From Agrobacterium larrymoorei (lineage in GTDB: Bacteria > Pseudomonadota > Alphaproteobacteria > Rhizobiales > Rhizobiaceae): a DNA stretch of 64,000 nt. This document shows positions 18,943 through 28,399 of the stretch, one piece after another. The notes under the pieces were generated by a model that had not been told where the DNA came from, searched no databases, and saw only the letters and a list, made by a program, of their open reading frames with translations. The first letter of the stretch is position 1. Each line of letters opens with the position of its first letter. The position numbers and the translations under genes are program-made. The stretch lies in contig NZ_JAAMFB010000027.1 of NCBI RefSeq assembly GCF_013322225.1, forward strand, positions 186,001 through 250,000, in the 5' to 3' direction.

Positions 18943-19533
18943 TCATTGGTCCGGCAGCGCCATCGTCACACGTCCGCTGGTAATGTCGCTGATCATCTGC
19001 GCTGCCCGCTCCACCTCTATGCTGGGAAGAGAAAGCTGGAGGTCGGCCCCGGAGGCGGTGAAATTTTCACTATCGATGGAAAGGTGTGGAATGGCAAGCA
19101 ACCTCGCCTTTACCAGCGCAAGATCGGAAAATCCGCATGCGATACTCGTTGCGAACATCGCAATAACTTCGGCTTTTTCCGCATTTCTGAGACAGGTGGC
19201 CGCCGTACCGCCATAGGCGCGCATAAGCCCACCGCTTCCAAGTAGAATGCCACCGAACCAGCGAATGACCACGACCGCAACCGAATCCAGGGACTGGCCG
19301 TCGATCGCCTGCAAGATAGGCTTTCCCGCTGTGCCGGAAGGCTCTCCATCATCGCTGAAGCGATAGGTCTGCCCTGTGCGCCACGCCCAGCAATTATGAT
19401 TTGCCGAAAGGTCCGAATTCTCGGCAATGAAACGCTTTGCGGCGTCTTCGTTGGCCGCGGGGGAGGCGAAGGCAACGAAGCGGCTTTTCTTGATGTCCTG
19501 CGAGAAGGTTTCGGTGCGGGTAAGCGTGAACAT
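18943..19533 (-). CDS. YigZ/IMPACT-family protein
   Basis: Protein of 196 residues of the YigZ (UPF0029/IMPACT) family, linked in other organisms to translation regulation. The N-terminal IMPACT domain shows the hallmark DDGEPSGTAGKPIL (about residues 61-74) and VVVIRWFGGILLGSGGLMRAYG. The C-terminal part is the small ferredoxin-like domain. The ATG at 19533 is preceded by GAAG. It lies upstream of rluA and rsmJ on the same strand with a 46-base gap, so the three may form one unit around RNA/translation functions. The precise role is unknown. Confidence 0.87.
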   Translation of the reverse strand: MFTLTRTETFSQDIKKSRFVAFASPAANEDAAKRFIAENSDLSANHNCWAWRTGQTYRFSDDGEPSGTAGKPILQAIDGQSLDSVAVVVIRWFGGILLGSGGLMRAYGGTAATCLRNAEKAEVIAMFATSIACGFSDLALVKARLLAIPHLSIDSENFTASGADLQLSLPSIEVERAAQMISDITSGRVTMALPDQ

Positions 19534-19609
19534 GTTGCTTCAATATCGCATATACCGGGCAAGGCAATCTCTATAAGAGGGCCTGTAAAAAGATAGGGAG
19601 TTTTCGCGT

Positions 19610-20827
19610 ATGCAGTACGGCCAAGTGGCAATCATCGGCGGTGGACCAGCCGGGCTCATGGCTGCAGAAACGCTGGCTCAGGCTGGTGTCGCAGTAACGC
19701 TTTACGAGGCGATGCCAACGGTTGCGCGCAAATTTCTGATGGCGGGAAAATCGGGGCTCAACATCACCCATGCGGAAGATTACGCTCGTTTCACCTCCCG
19801 TTTCGGACGCGCTAAGGAGCGTCTGGACAACACACTCGATAATTTTACGCCCACAATGCTTCGGGCTTGGGTCGCGGATCTCGGGCAGGAAACATTCATC
19901 GGCACCTCTGGACGTGTCTTTCCGACGGTCATGAAGGCATCACCCCTCCTGCGAGCCTGGCTTCACCGGCTGGAAGCGCTGGGTGTGGAGATCAGAACCA
20001 GACATCAGTGGCTTGGCTATGATAGTGATGCGCTGGTTTTCCAGACACCGGATGGTCGGCAACGGATTGAAGCCGATGCAATAATTCTGGCTCTTGGCGG
20101 GGCAAGCTGGCCACGCTTGGGCTCAACGGCGGCATGGGTGCCATGGCTCCGCGAGAGGCAAGTTGAGATCGATGATTTCCAGCCTGCCAATTGCGGGTTC
20201 AACGTTGCATGGAGCGATTATTTTCGCGAGCGCTTTGCGGGCGAGCCATTGAAATCCGTGGCAACGACCTCTGCTGCCGGTCGCTTCGAAGGAGAATTCG
20301 TTGTTACGAAACATGGCGTAGAGGGCAGTGTCGTCTACGCGCATTCCGCCGTTCTGCGAGACCAGATTGCTATCGAAGGAAGCACAACGATTACTATCGA
20401 TCTCGCTCCTGACAGGTCAGTAGATCGGCTTTCCAGAGATATGAACCGTCAGTCTCGAAAGGAGAGCCTGTCCAACCGCCTGCGAAAAGGGGCAGGTCTG
20501 TCGCCGGTAAAAAGCGCCTTGCTGCGGGAATGTGAACCAAATTTGGTGGGAAAATCTGCCGAAGAGATCGCGGCACTCATAAAGACGCTTCCGCTTCGAT
20601 TGCAGTCACCACGCCCAATCGACGAAGCCATCTCCAGTGCGGGAGGCATTACATGGAGCGCACTTGACGAGAACTACATGCTGAAAGTGCTGCCCGGCAC
20701 ATTTGCAGCAGGGGAGATGCTGGATTGGGAAGCACCGACCGGCGGCTATCTGCTGACTGCATGTTTTGCGACGGGAAAAGCGGCTGCCAAGGGCATTATC
20801 AAGTGGTTTGAAAGTTATCCTTCATGA
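19610..20827 (+). CDS. FAD-dependent flavoprotein of the HI0933/BaiN family (TIGR03862 type)
   Basis: Cytoplasmic flavoprotein of 405 residues. The N-terminal dinucleotide-binding motif is IIGGGPAGLMAAETLAQAG, followed by ARKFLMAGKSGLNITHAED, the diagnostic HI0933-like block. A second FAD contact is ILALGGASWPRLGSTA, and the C-terminal FAD motif is FAAGEMLDWEAPTGGYLLTACFATG. Members are annotated as NAD(P)/FAD-dependent oxidoreductases, and substrates are mostly unknown. ATG 19610 has GGAG 9 bases upstream. The gene diverges from the YigZ-family gene with a 76-base gap. Confidence 0.87.
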   Translation: MQYGQVAIIGGGPAGLMAAETLAQAGVAVTLYEAMPTVARKFLMAGKSGLNITHAEDYARFTSRFGRAKERLDNTLDNFTPTMLRAWVADLGQETFIGTSGRVFPTVMKASPLLRAWLHRLEALGVEIRTRHQWLGYDSDALVFQTPDGRQRIEADAIILALGGASWPRLGSTAAWVPWLRERQVEIDDFQPANCGFNVAWSDYFRERFAGEPLKSVATTSAAGRFEGEFVVTKHGVEGSVVYAHSAVLRDQIAIEGSTTITIDLAPDRSVDRLSRDMNRQSRKESLSNRLRKGAGLSPVKSALLRECEPNLVGKSAEEIAALIKTLPLRLQSPRPIDEAISSAGGITWSALDENYMLKVLPGTFAAGEMLDWEAPTGGYLLTACFATGKAAAKGIIKWFESYPS

Positions 20828-20946
20828 CAAACCCGTTATGCCTCTTGCGCAATAACACAAAAAAAGCTTGATAAGCCTATTCGAATGAATGGGCATTCAA
20901 ACGATGCTGCTGTGGACAGGGCCCTGCTCTTGTTGGTGATTCTTGC

Positions 20947-23895
20947 ATGACTGATATGGACGTTTCTTCCCACTGGCCAATCGGTGGTGGCCAAACCGGT
21001 GCCCTGGTGCGTGCCTTCGACTGGTCGAAAACCTCGTTGGGATGCAGATCCACATGGTCCAACATTCTGCGCCTGAAGGTGAATTCCGTCGTTAATTCGC
21101 CCATTCCACAGGTGTTGATGTGGGGCGAAGACCACGTCATGATCTATAATGACGGTTACGTGGAGATCGCTGGAAATTATCACCCCGCAGCCCTTGGCGG
21201 CACTGTCCCAGGGACCTGGCCGGAAATCTGGGACTGGAACAAGAAAGTTCTCGAGGCAGGTTTTCGTGGCGAAGTGCAAGCCTTCCGCGATCAGAAAATG
21301 GTTCTTCGTCGCCACGGCGAACCCGAGGAAGTAGTCTTCGACCTCTTCTACACGCCCATTTACAACGACCACGCTATCGTTGAAGGCGTTCTTTGCACGG
21401 TGCTGGAAAACACCGAGAAGGAAAAGGCCATTCAGGCTCTGGCGGAAAGCCGCGAGGAATTGAGCCGCCTGACGGCTGCGCTGCCGATACTGGTCGGCTT
21501 CATCGACCGCGATCATGTGTACCGGTTCGCCAATCAAGGTTACATCGAATGGTTTGGTCATGCGCCCGAAGATGTAATTGGCCGTCGCGTCCTCGATATC
21601 GTTGGCGAGGAGTTCTATCGTCAGCGCCTACCATTCATAGAGAAGGCCTTGGCGGGCGAAAGCGTGATCACCGACACGCAGATAAAGCGTCCCGACGGCA
21701 ATCTACGGGCCGCTGAAATCCGCTATGTTCCGCGCAGGACGCAGAGTGGCGAAATCGATGGCAGCTATATTCTCGTCATCGATATCGAGACACGCAAACG
21801 CGCCGAGCTTGATCTTATCCTCAGCAACAATCGGTTCCGGGCCGCCGTTGAGGCCGTTCACGGTGTTCTCTGGACCAACAGCCCGGATGGCCGGATGCTG
21901 GGAGAACAGCCGGGCTGGTCTGCTCTCACCGGGCAGAGTGCCGATCAATATCAGGGCTTCGGCTGGTCCGAGGCAGTCCACCCGGAAGATCGCGAAGGTT
22001 CCATCAACAGCTGGAACAAGGCGGTCGCGGCCAAGGCGACCTACGTGTGGGAGCACCGGGTGCGCCGGGGTGACGGCATCTACCGGACATTCGCCATCCG
22101 CGCCGTGCCCATCATCGATGGTGCTGGCACCATCGTCGAGTGGGTCGGTATCCACACCGACATCACCGAGCATCGAACGGCGGAAGCATCGCTCAAGGAA
22201 CATGCGGCCAATCTGGAACGCGAAATCCGTCATCGCATTCGTGCGGAAGAACAGCTTCGCCAGTTGAATGAAGGGCTTGAGGCCCGCGTCGAAAAGGAAA
22301 TCGCCGAGCGCCGCCAGACGGAAAAGGCGCTGCAACAGGCGCAGAAGATGGAATCCATCGGTCAGTTGACCGGCGGCGTGGCGCACGATTTCAACAACCT
22401 GCTTCAGGTCATCGCGGGTAATCTCCAGCTTCTGTCCAAAGATGTGGCCGGAAACGAACGGGCCGAGCGGCGCGTCAGCAATGCATTGGCGGGTGTGAGC
22501 CGTGGTGCGAAACTCGCCAGCCAGCTTCTTGCGTTCGGGCGTCGTCAGGCACTGGAGCCACGGGTCATCAATGTCGGTCGTTTCGTCGCAGGCATGGACG
22601 ATCTCTTGCGGCGCTCGCTGGGAGAGGCGGTGGAGGTCGAGGTCATCACGGCTGGCGGTCTGTGGAACACATATGCCGACCCGAACCAGGTCGAAAATGC
22701 CTTGTTGAACCTCGCCATCAATGCCCGCGATGCGATGGACGGATCAGGCAAGCTCACCATCGAGGTCGGCAACGCCTCGCTGGATATGGACTATGCGCGC
22801 AGCCATGCAGAGGTCGAACCGGGACAGTATGTCATGCTGGCGGTAACGGATACCGGCTCCGGCATGGCACCGGAAATTCTCGACAAGGTGTTCGAGCCAT
22901 TCTTCTCCACCAAGCCAGAAGGCAAGGGGACCGGGCTTGGCCTCTCCATGGTCTACGGCTTCGTCAAGCAGTCCGGTGGTCACGTTAAAATCTACAGCGA
23001 GCTCGGGCAGGGCACGACCGTCAAGGTCTATCTGCCGCGTTCCATGTCCGACGAGGATCGGGAAATCGTCATCCATAATGGCCCTGTCGTCGGCGGTTCG
23101 GAAACGATTCTGGTGGTGGAAGACGACGATGAAGTCCGCGGTACCGTCGTGGAAGTCCTGACCGATCTAGGCTATCGCGTGCTGACGGCACGTGATGCGC
23201 AGGCTGGGTTGACCGTTGCGGAAAGCGGTATTCCCATCGACGTCATCTTCACGGATGTGGTCATGCCCGGCCCTCTGAAAAGCAGTGAAATGGCGCGGCG
23301 TGCCAAGGAGCGGTTGCCGCATCTCGCCATCCTCTTCACTTCCGGTTATACGGAAAACTCCATCGTCCATGGCGGCAAGCTGGATGCGGGCGTGGAGCTG
23401 CTTTCCAAGCCTTACACCCGTGAAGCCCTGGCAAGACGGCTTCGCCACGTTATCGCAAACCAGAAACAGAGAGCAGAGTCTGGTCGAGACCGCTCTAACG
23501 AGCCACCTTCGGTCAACGAAACGATCGCAAGAATGCGCAACCAGAATGCCGTTCGTGTTATGCTGGTCGAAGACGATGAGCTGATCCGGATGAACACGAC
23601 CGATATCCTGCTTGAAGTTGGACACTCTGTTCTCGAGGCTGCCAACGCCACCCAGGCAATCGACCTTCTGGAGCGGGAAGAGGTCGATGTTCTCGTGACC
23701 GATGTCGGTCTGCCGGACATGAGCGGGGCCGACCTGGCGGTGCTTATCAAGCAGCGAATGCCGGAAATCGGCATCGTTTTCGCGACGGGCGATAATTTCC
23801 TGCCTAACAACGCGCCAGCCGGTTCTGTGCTCTTGTGCAAGCCTTACAACGAAAGCGACGTGCGCTTTGCGATAGAGCAGGCGACCAGGGCCTGA
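20947..23895 (+). CDS. Hybrid sensor histidine kinase with PAS domains and two receiver domains
   Basis: Cytoplasmic protein of 982 residues with no membrane helices. Order: an N-terminal PAS/GAF-like region (about 1-165, SPIPQVLMWGEDHVMIYNDGY), PAS at about 175-285, PAS/PAC at about 295-410 (FGWSEAVHPEDRE), coiled linker, HisKA with His480 in GGVAHDFNNLLQ, HATPase (NLAINARDAMDGSG, DTGSGM, FFSTKPEGKGTGLGLSMV), receiver 1 with Asp770 (FTDVVMPG) and receiver 2 with Asp919 (VTDVGLPDMSG). The HDFNNLL form is typical of large alphaproteobacterial hybrid kinases. It has no output domain and no cognate regulator next door, so it probably signals to a partner elsewhere. Upstream is a 119-base gap and a weak ribosome site. 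Confidence 0.92.
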   Translation: MTDMDVSSHWPIGGGQTGALVRAFDWSKTSLGCRSTWSNILRLKVNSVVNSPIPQVLMWGEDHVMIYNDGYVEIAGNYHPAALGGTVPGTWPEIWDWNKKVLEAGFRGEVQAFRDQKMVLRRHGEPEEVVFDLFYTPIYNDHAIVEGVLCTVLENTEKEKAIQALAESREELSRLTAALPILVGFIDRDHVYRFANQGYIEWFGHAPEDVIGRRVLDIVGEEFYRQRLPFIEKALAGESVITDTQIKRPDGNLRAAEIRYVPRRTQSGEIDGSYILVIDIETRKRAELDLILSNNRFRAAVEAVHGVLWTNSPDGRMLGEQPGWSALTGQSADQYQGFGWSEAVHPEDREGSINSWNKAVAAKATYVWEHRVRRGDGIYRTFAIRAVPIIDGAGTIVEWVGIHTDITEHRTAEASLKEHAANLEREIRHRIRAEEQLRQLNEGLEARVEKEIAERRQTEKALQQAQKMESIGQLTGGVAHDFNNLLQVIAGNLQLLSKDVAGNERAERRVSNALAGVSRGAKLASQLLAFGRRQALEPRVINVGRFVAGMDDLLRRSLGEAVEVEVITAGGLWNTYADPNQVENALLNLAINARDAMDGSGKLTIEVGNASLDMDYARSHAEVEPGQYVMLAVTDTGSGMAPEILDKVFEPFFSTKPEGKGTGLGLSMVYGFVKQSGGHVKIYSELGQGTTVKVYLPRSMSDEDREIVIHNGPVVGGSETILVVEDDDEVRGTVVEVLTDLGYRVLTARDAQAGLTVAESGIPIDVIFTDVVMPGPLKSSEMARRAKERLPHLAILFTSGYTENSIVHGGKLDAGVELLSKPYTREALARRLRHVIANQKQRAESGRDRSNEPPSVNETIARMRNQNAVRVMLVEDDELIRMNTTDILLEVGHSVLEAANATQAIDLLEREEVDVLVTDVGLPDMSGADLAVLIKQRMPEIGIVFATGDNFLPNNAPAGSVLLCKPYNESDVRFAIEQATRA

Positions 23896-23922
23896 CGCAG
23901 GATGCGTAATGCGCATCCTGCG
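23896..23922. terminator. Strong bidirectional-type hairpin between convergent genes
   Basis: Perfect 11-base stem CGCAGGATGCG / CGCATCCTGCG (23896-23906, 23912-23922) with a 5-base loop, beginning right after the hybrid-kinase stop and 24 bases before the end of the convergent reductase gene. There is no good T-run on either side, but position and strength suggest it terminates or protects both transcripts. Confidence 0.6.
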
Positions 23923-23946
23923 AATTCGTTGTTATGAAGAATGATT

Positions 23947-24891
23947 TCAGTATCCGAGGGTCATGTCCACGGTTGCTGGTAATTCTCCAGTATTGCGCCA
24001 ATTCTCAATATTCTGCGCCACGATGCCTGCGGACGTCTTCCGGTTCGTCGGAGCGGAAATGTGCGGAAGCACGGTCACTTTCGGGTGCTGCCAGAAGGGG
24101 GAGGCAGCATCGAGCGGTTCCTGCTCGAACACATCGAGCACGGCGTGGGAGATGCGCCCTTCATCCAATGCTGCCATGAGATCCTTCGCGACGATTACGG
24201 CGCCACGCGCGAAATTTATGATCGCCGCACCCTGTTTCACATGAGTCAACCGCTTGGCGTCGATCAGTCCACGCGTTTCAGCCGTCAATGGAACCAGGCA
24301 AACCGAGATATCGCTTTTTCCCAGAAGATCATTCAGACCACCATCGCCATGTGTCGTCTCGACACCTTCAATCGTCTTCGGCGAGCGGCTCCAGCCGATG
24401 ACGTTGAAGCCCGCATCGCGCAGTCTCCGTGCTGAGGCTGTGCCCAGCGTGCCGAGACCGATCAGGCCCACGGTTACGTCCTGCGGGTGCCTGTACTCCA
24501 GTTCTTTCCAGAGAGCTTTCTGTTGATGCTCCCGATAGGCAGGCATGTCGCGGTGAAGATAATAGGTCCATGCAAGCACAGCCTCCGCCATCACCCGGGT
24601 CAATTCTGGGTCGGTCAGGCGCACGATGGGCGGCGCCTGCGTGCCGAGTTCAGCAACCAGACGCTCGACGCCTGCCCAAAGGCTGTGAATCCATTTCAGG
24701 TTCGTCAACTTCGCAAGATGTGCGGGATCGGGGTTGGCGACGATGGCGATTTCTGTGGTTGAGCGCTGCCCATCCGTCATCGCCTTGATGGAGATGATCG
24801 TCTCGCTTGGCATGGCTGCCGACAACACCTCGATCCATTCTGCTTCGTTGGCTTCGGTCGTACGAGAAACGAATGCGATGGGGGAGGGCAT
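23947..24891 (-). CDS. ghrA: Glyoxylate/hydroxypyruvate reductase A-like D-2-hydroxyacid dehydrogenase
   Basis: NAD(P)H-dependent reductase of 314 residues. The start is ATG 24891 (MPSPIAFVSR) with AGGAA upstream; the open frame extends further but not convincingly. The nucleotide-binding site is GLIGLGTLGTASARRL (about residue 140), followed by the substrate-orienting INFARGAVIV and the C-terminal DVFEQEPLDAASPFWQHPKVTVLPHISAPT, where the His is catalytic. The overall pattern, including the N-terminal LWAGVERLVAEL and the ending around VDMTLGY, is that of GhrA rather than SerA or GhrB. It would reduce glyoxylate to glycolate or hydroxypyruvate to glycerate. It stands alone between the hybrid kinase and exoP. 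Confidence 0.85.
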   Translation of the reverse strand: MPSPIAFVSRTTEANEAEWIEVLSAAMPSETIISIKAMTDGQRSTTEIAIVANPDPAHLAKLTNLKWIHSLWAGVERLVAELGTQAPPIVRLTDPELTRVMAEAVLAWTYYLHRDMPAYREHQQKALWKELEYRHPQDVTVGLIGLGTLGTASARRLRDAGFNVIGWSRSPKTIEGVETTHGDGGLNDLLGKSDISVCLVPLTAETRGLIDAKRLTHVKQGAAIINFARGAVIVAKDLMAALDEGRISHAVLDVFEQEPLDAASPFWQHPKVTVLPHISAPTNRKTSAGIVAQNIENWRNTGELPATVDMTLGY

Positions 24892-24979
24892 GAACGAGTT
24901 TCCTGTTTTGATATCTTTCGAGTGGATATCAATGCGGAAAACGACTTCGAAATCTACCCTTGATTTGGCGAAGTCATTG

Positions 24980-25007
24980 AAAAGAAATGCCCGCTCAAGG
25001 CGGGCAT
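24980..25007 (-). terminator. Rho-independent terminator of the exo operon
   Basis: Perfect 8-base stem ATGCCCGC / GCGGGCAT (24987-24994, 25000-25007) with a 5-base loop, followed on the minus strand by the T-rich TTCTTTT. It lies 14 bases after the exoP stop. Confidence 0.85.
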
Positions 25008-25021
25008 CTCGATTACGTGGA

Positions 25022-27370
25022 TCAGGCCGTTTCCGGCACAGGCTTTTTGGCATCTCCGTAATAGGCGGAGAACTGCTCGTGATAGTGCTCGGAGCCGCCT
25101 GGACCGGCATAGCGCTGCAATTCCGTCATGTCGGTCTTGTTGAGCACGATGCCAAGCGTCTTGCGCGCAATCTCCGGTTCGTGGTTCATCAGGTTCTGCA
25201 CCATCTGGATCGGGGTCTTGCCCCATTCCGTCACAAATACGAAACCATCAACCTGCGAGGCGAAAGCCTTCGCATCGATAACCGGCACGACCGGCGCAAG
25301 GTCGACAATAATATAATCGCAGGCCTCGCGCGCAGAATCCATGAATTTGCGCATGCCGGACGAAGCGAGAAGCTCACTGGAATGGGCGAACTGGTTGCTG
25401 GTCGAAACCGGCAGGATGCCCATTTTTGTGCGGCTGTCGACTTTCACAGCCTTGGTCCACGGAACCTCATCCAGTACCACCTCGACCAGACCTGCCGACT
25501 GGCGCGTCGTCAACATGCGGCTGAGGCCCGGATTGCGGATGTCGGCATCAACGACAAGCGTTCGCTTGCCCGTCGTGGCAATGAGCCCTGCGAGGTTCAG
25601 TGCGACCACCGATTTACCTTCATTCGGCAGGCAGGAGATGACACCGATCACCCGGCACTGGCGTTCCTGTATCACCACATCCGCCGTCAGCTTCACGTTG
25701 CGCAACGTCTCAGTGAAGCTGGAGCGCGGGCTGTCCACGGCAAGCCGCAACATTTTCTGGAACGAGACCTGACCGTTATCCTCAATGTTGGTGTCAGGAA
25801 TTTCGGGCGTTGCGGCACCGGTTTCCGCCTTCGCGGTCTCCACGCCCTTTTCACCGATGAAGGGAAGGTAGCCGAGGAAGCGCATGCGAAGATTGTCGCG
25901 CACGTCGTTGCCCGTGTGGAAATAACGGTCACGGAATTCCAGAACTGCCGCTACACCACCGCCGAGCATCAGGCCGAGTACGATGGAAAGCGCCATCGTC
26001 ATGGTCTTCTTCGGGCTGGAAGGTGAGGTTGGCAGACCAGCTTCCGAGATCACGCGAGCCTTGGCGATCGGGAAGGATTGCTTCTGTGATGCTTCTTCGA
26101 AACGGCCAAGGTAGGATTCGTATAGCGTCTTCAAAGCCGCAGCCTGTTGCTCAAGCTCCCTCAGCTTGACCATCGTCATATTGGCTTCGGAGTTGCGTCC
26201 GGCCACTCGGTCGATGTTTTGGCGCAGCGATTCCACGCGGGACTGCGTGACGTCGAACTCGTTCTTGAAGCTGCCGGTGAGCTGTTGCAGTTCCTGATAA
26301 ATCTGGCGTGCAACGTCACTCTTTTCGCTTGCCAGCGCGACGGCCTGCGGATGGTCTTTGCCAAACTGCTGTATAACCCCGCGCTCACGGTCGGAGATCG
26401 TGATGTAGCGTTTGCGAAGATCCTGAATGACGGTGTTATCCGTATCGCGGGCTGAGACGACGGCGTTGTTCACCGCATTGTCCGGACCCTGATCGATGAT
26501 CGATTTGTACTGGCTGTAACGGGCCTGTGCTGTCGCGGCATCCGCTTGGGCAGCAATCAGCTGACCGTTCAGGTCAGCAAGCTGACCTTCGGACATCAAC
26601 TCGCCACGGGACGAGACGATGTTGTTCTCCGCTTTGTATTTTTCCACGGCGAGGGAGGCTGCTTGCGAACGTTGGTTGAGATCGGTCAAGCGTTCCTGAA
26701 GCCAGACAGAAGCGCGCTCCGAGGCATTGAAATTAGCATCAAGCTGTTCCGTCAGGTACGAATTAGCATAGGTCTTGGCGATGTTGGTCGCTAGCTGACG
26801 ATCCGTTGAGCGGATCGAAATCGCGATTACGGAGCTTCGTCCGACGCGCTCCACCTCCAAAGCCTGCTGAATGACGGCGGCGGCTTTTTCGCGGCGACCA
26901 TTGCGCATGGCCTCTTCGGAGGCAGGCGGCGAATTTGGCGTCAGCAGATCGACGACACCCTTAACGGAAGACTTGACCAGATCGATCGGCGACATCGGCG
27001 GATTGACGATGGTGTCGTTTTCATCGAGCTTCGCCTTGTCTACGACATTCAGGGCCATCTCCTTCGATTTCAGGATTTCGACAGCGCTGGCGATGCGGTT
27101 GTCTATAACCTGAGCGGCGGGTACTGGGCTTTCCTCTTCCGCATAACGGGACAGGCTCTCATCTAGCAGAACCTGCGTCATCGCCGTATAGACGGGCGTC
27201 GCAAGAACGAGGTAGAGCCCTGCCAGCACCATGCTTGCAACAACGCAGGCGGCGATGACATTGGCACGGCGCACCACGGCGGCCCAAAGGCGGTCGAGGT
27301 CGATAAATGTATCGGAATCCTTATCGGAGCCCGGGAAATTTACATTCGATCTAAAGGTCTTTTGGTGCAT
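25022..27370 (-). CDS. exoP: Succinoglycan chain-length regulator / tyrosine autokinase ExoP
   Basis: Inner-membrane polysaccharide co-polymerase of 782 residues that sets succinoglycan chain length together with the polymerase ExoQ and flippase ExoT. Domains: N-terminal Wzz domain with a first helix near residues 38-60 (VIAACVVASMVLAGLYLVLA), a long periplasmic coiled-coil part (about 60-470), a second helix (TMTMALSIVLGLMLGGGVAA), then a cytoplasmic BY-kinase with Walker A LPNEGKSVVALNLAG and Walker A' VVDADIRNPGLSR. The C-terminal tail is tyrosine-rich (RYAGPGGSEHYHEQFSAYYG), the usual autophosphorylation cluster. It is the last gene of the exoHKLAMONP direction. AAGGTGG precedes ATG 27370. 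Confidence 0.93.
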   Translation of the reverse strand: MHQKTFRSNVNFPGSDKDSDTFIDLDRLWAAVVRRANVIAACVVASMVLAGLYLVLATPVYTAMTQVLLDESLSRYAEEESPVPAAQVIDNRIASAVEILKSKEMALNVVDKAKLDENDTIVNPPMSPIDLVKSSVKGVVDLLTPNSPPASEEAMRNGRREKAAAVIQQALEVERVGRSSVIAISIRSTDRQLATNIAKTYANSYLTEQLDANFNASERASVWLQERLTDLNQRSQAASLAVEKYKAENNIVSSRGELMSEGQLADLNGQLIAAQADAATAQARYSQYKSIIDQGPDNAVNNAVVSARDTDNTVIQDLRKRYITISDRERGVIQQFGKDHPQAVALASEKSDVARQIYQELQQLTGSFKNEFDVTQSRVESLRQNIDRVAGRNSEANMTMVKLRELEQQAAALKTLYESYLGRFEEASQKQSFPIAKARVISEAGLPTSPSSPKKTMTMALSIVLGLMLGGGVAAVLEFRDRYFHTGNDVRDNLRMRFLGYLPFIGEKGVETAKAETGAATPEIPDTNIEDNGQVSFQKMLRLAVDSPRSSFTETLRNVKLTADVVIQERQCRVIGVISCLPNEGKSVVALNLAGLIATTGKRTLVVDADIRNPGLSRMLTTRQSAGLVEVVLDEVPWTKAVKVDSRTKMGILPVSTSNQFAHSSELLASSGMRKFMDSAREACDYIIVDLAPVVPVIDAKAFASQVDGFVFVTEWGKTPIQMVQNLMNHEPEIARKTLGIVLNKTDMTELQRYAGPGGSEHYHEQFSAYYGDAKKPVPETA

Positions 27371-27447
27371 GGACCACCTTGTGATTTTTAAACGGCGCGC
27401 GGGAAGGCAGTCATCTACCGCCTTCCCGCCTCCCGCTGTTTCTAGTT

Positions 27448-28353
27448 TCAGGCCGCTTTCACACGGCTTTCATGGGTCAGAACCAGTTCCTTGATGGAGG
27501 CCAGAACCTGAGCCTCCATGTCCGAGCGCATGAGCGAAAATGCGACGTTGGCGGCGATAAAGCCCTGCTTGCTACCGCAATCGAACGTGCGCCCTGTATA
27601 CTTCTGTGCATGGAACGGCTGGGTTTCGGCTAGGCGCTTCATGCCATCTGTTAGCTGAATTTCATTGCCTGCACCGCGTTCCTGTTTGGCGAGAATGTCG
27701 AAGATTTCTGGCTGCAGAATATAGCGGCCATTCAGGTAATAATTGGACGGGGCAGCAGATGGTTCCGGCTTCTCGACCATTTCTGTCACCTGGAAGCCGT
27801 GGCTGACGCGATTGCCGACGCCAACGACACCATAGGAAGACGTTTCCTCAGGGAGGCATTCTTCGACGCCGAGGATATTGCCGCCGACCTCCTCATAAAG
27901 CTCCATCAGCCCTGCGATGCAGCCGCGTGCACCGTAGGAAACCATGTCCGGCAGCAGAAGGGCAAACGGCTCCTTGCCGACGAGCTCGCGCGCGCACCAT
28001 ACCGCGTGACCAAGGCCAAGGGGGACTTGCTGGCGGGTGTAGCTCACGGTTCCGGCGACAGGCAGCATTTTTTCAAGCTGGAGAATCTGCACCGTCTTGC
28101 CGGATTTGGTCAACGTATTGACGAGTTCCGGCGCGCTGTCGAAATAGTCCTCGATAGCGGTCTTGTTGCGGCTGGTCACGAAAATGATGTGTTCGATGCC
28201 GGCCTGCATCGCTTCGTCGACGGCGTATTGCACGACGGGCCGGTCGACGATTGTCAGCATTTCCTTCGGCATGGCCTTGGTGGCGGGCAGGAAGCGTGTT
28301 CCGTTACCTGCAACAGGGATAACTGCTTTTCTAACGGTGTTCTTTAGGTCCAC
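27448..28353 (-). CDS. exoN: UTP-glucose-1-phosphate uridylyltransferase
   Basis: Makes UDP-glucose from UTP and glucose-1-phosphate, the donor for the six glucosyltransferases of this cluster. It has 301 residues, the usual GalU/ExoN length. The nucleotide-binding start is [23 protein letters not shown], and further motifs are [24 protein letters not shown] (metal-binding Asp), [21 protein letters not shown] and [14 protein letters not shown]. The start is a GTG at 28353 with AAGGAG 6 bases upstream. Gaps of 46 and 77 bases to exoO and exoP fit one operon. Confidence 0.93.
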   Translation of the reverse strand: MDLKNTVRKAVIPVAGNGTRFLPATKAMPKEMLTIVDRPVVQYAVDEAMQAGIEHIIFVTSRNKTAIEDYFDSAPELVNTLTKSGKTVQILQLEKMLPVAGTVSYTRQQVPLGLGHAVWCARELVGKEPFALLLPDMVSYGARGCIAGLMELYEEVGGNILGVEECLPEETSSYGVVGVGNRVSHGFQVTEMVEKPEPSAAPSNYYLNGRYILQPEIFDILAKQERGAGNEIQLTDGMKRLAETQPFHAQKYTGRTFDCGSKQGFIAANVAFSLMRSDMEAQVLASIKELVLTHESRVKAA

Positions 28354-28399
28354 GGCGTTCTCCTTGATTTGAAATACGGAAAATCAGTCCTTATGAAAT

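Noticed and set aside
24734-26026. Long plus-strand open frame (430 codons) opposite exoP
   Set aside because: It mirrors the ExoP kinase region; no ribosome site or domain.
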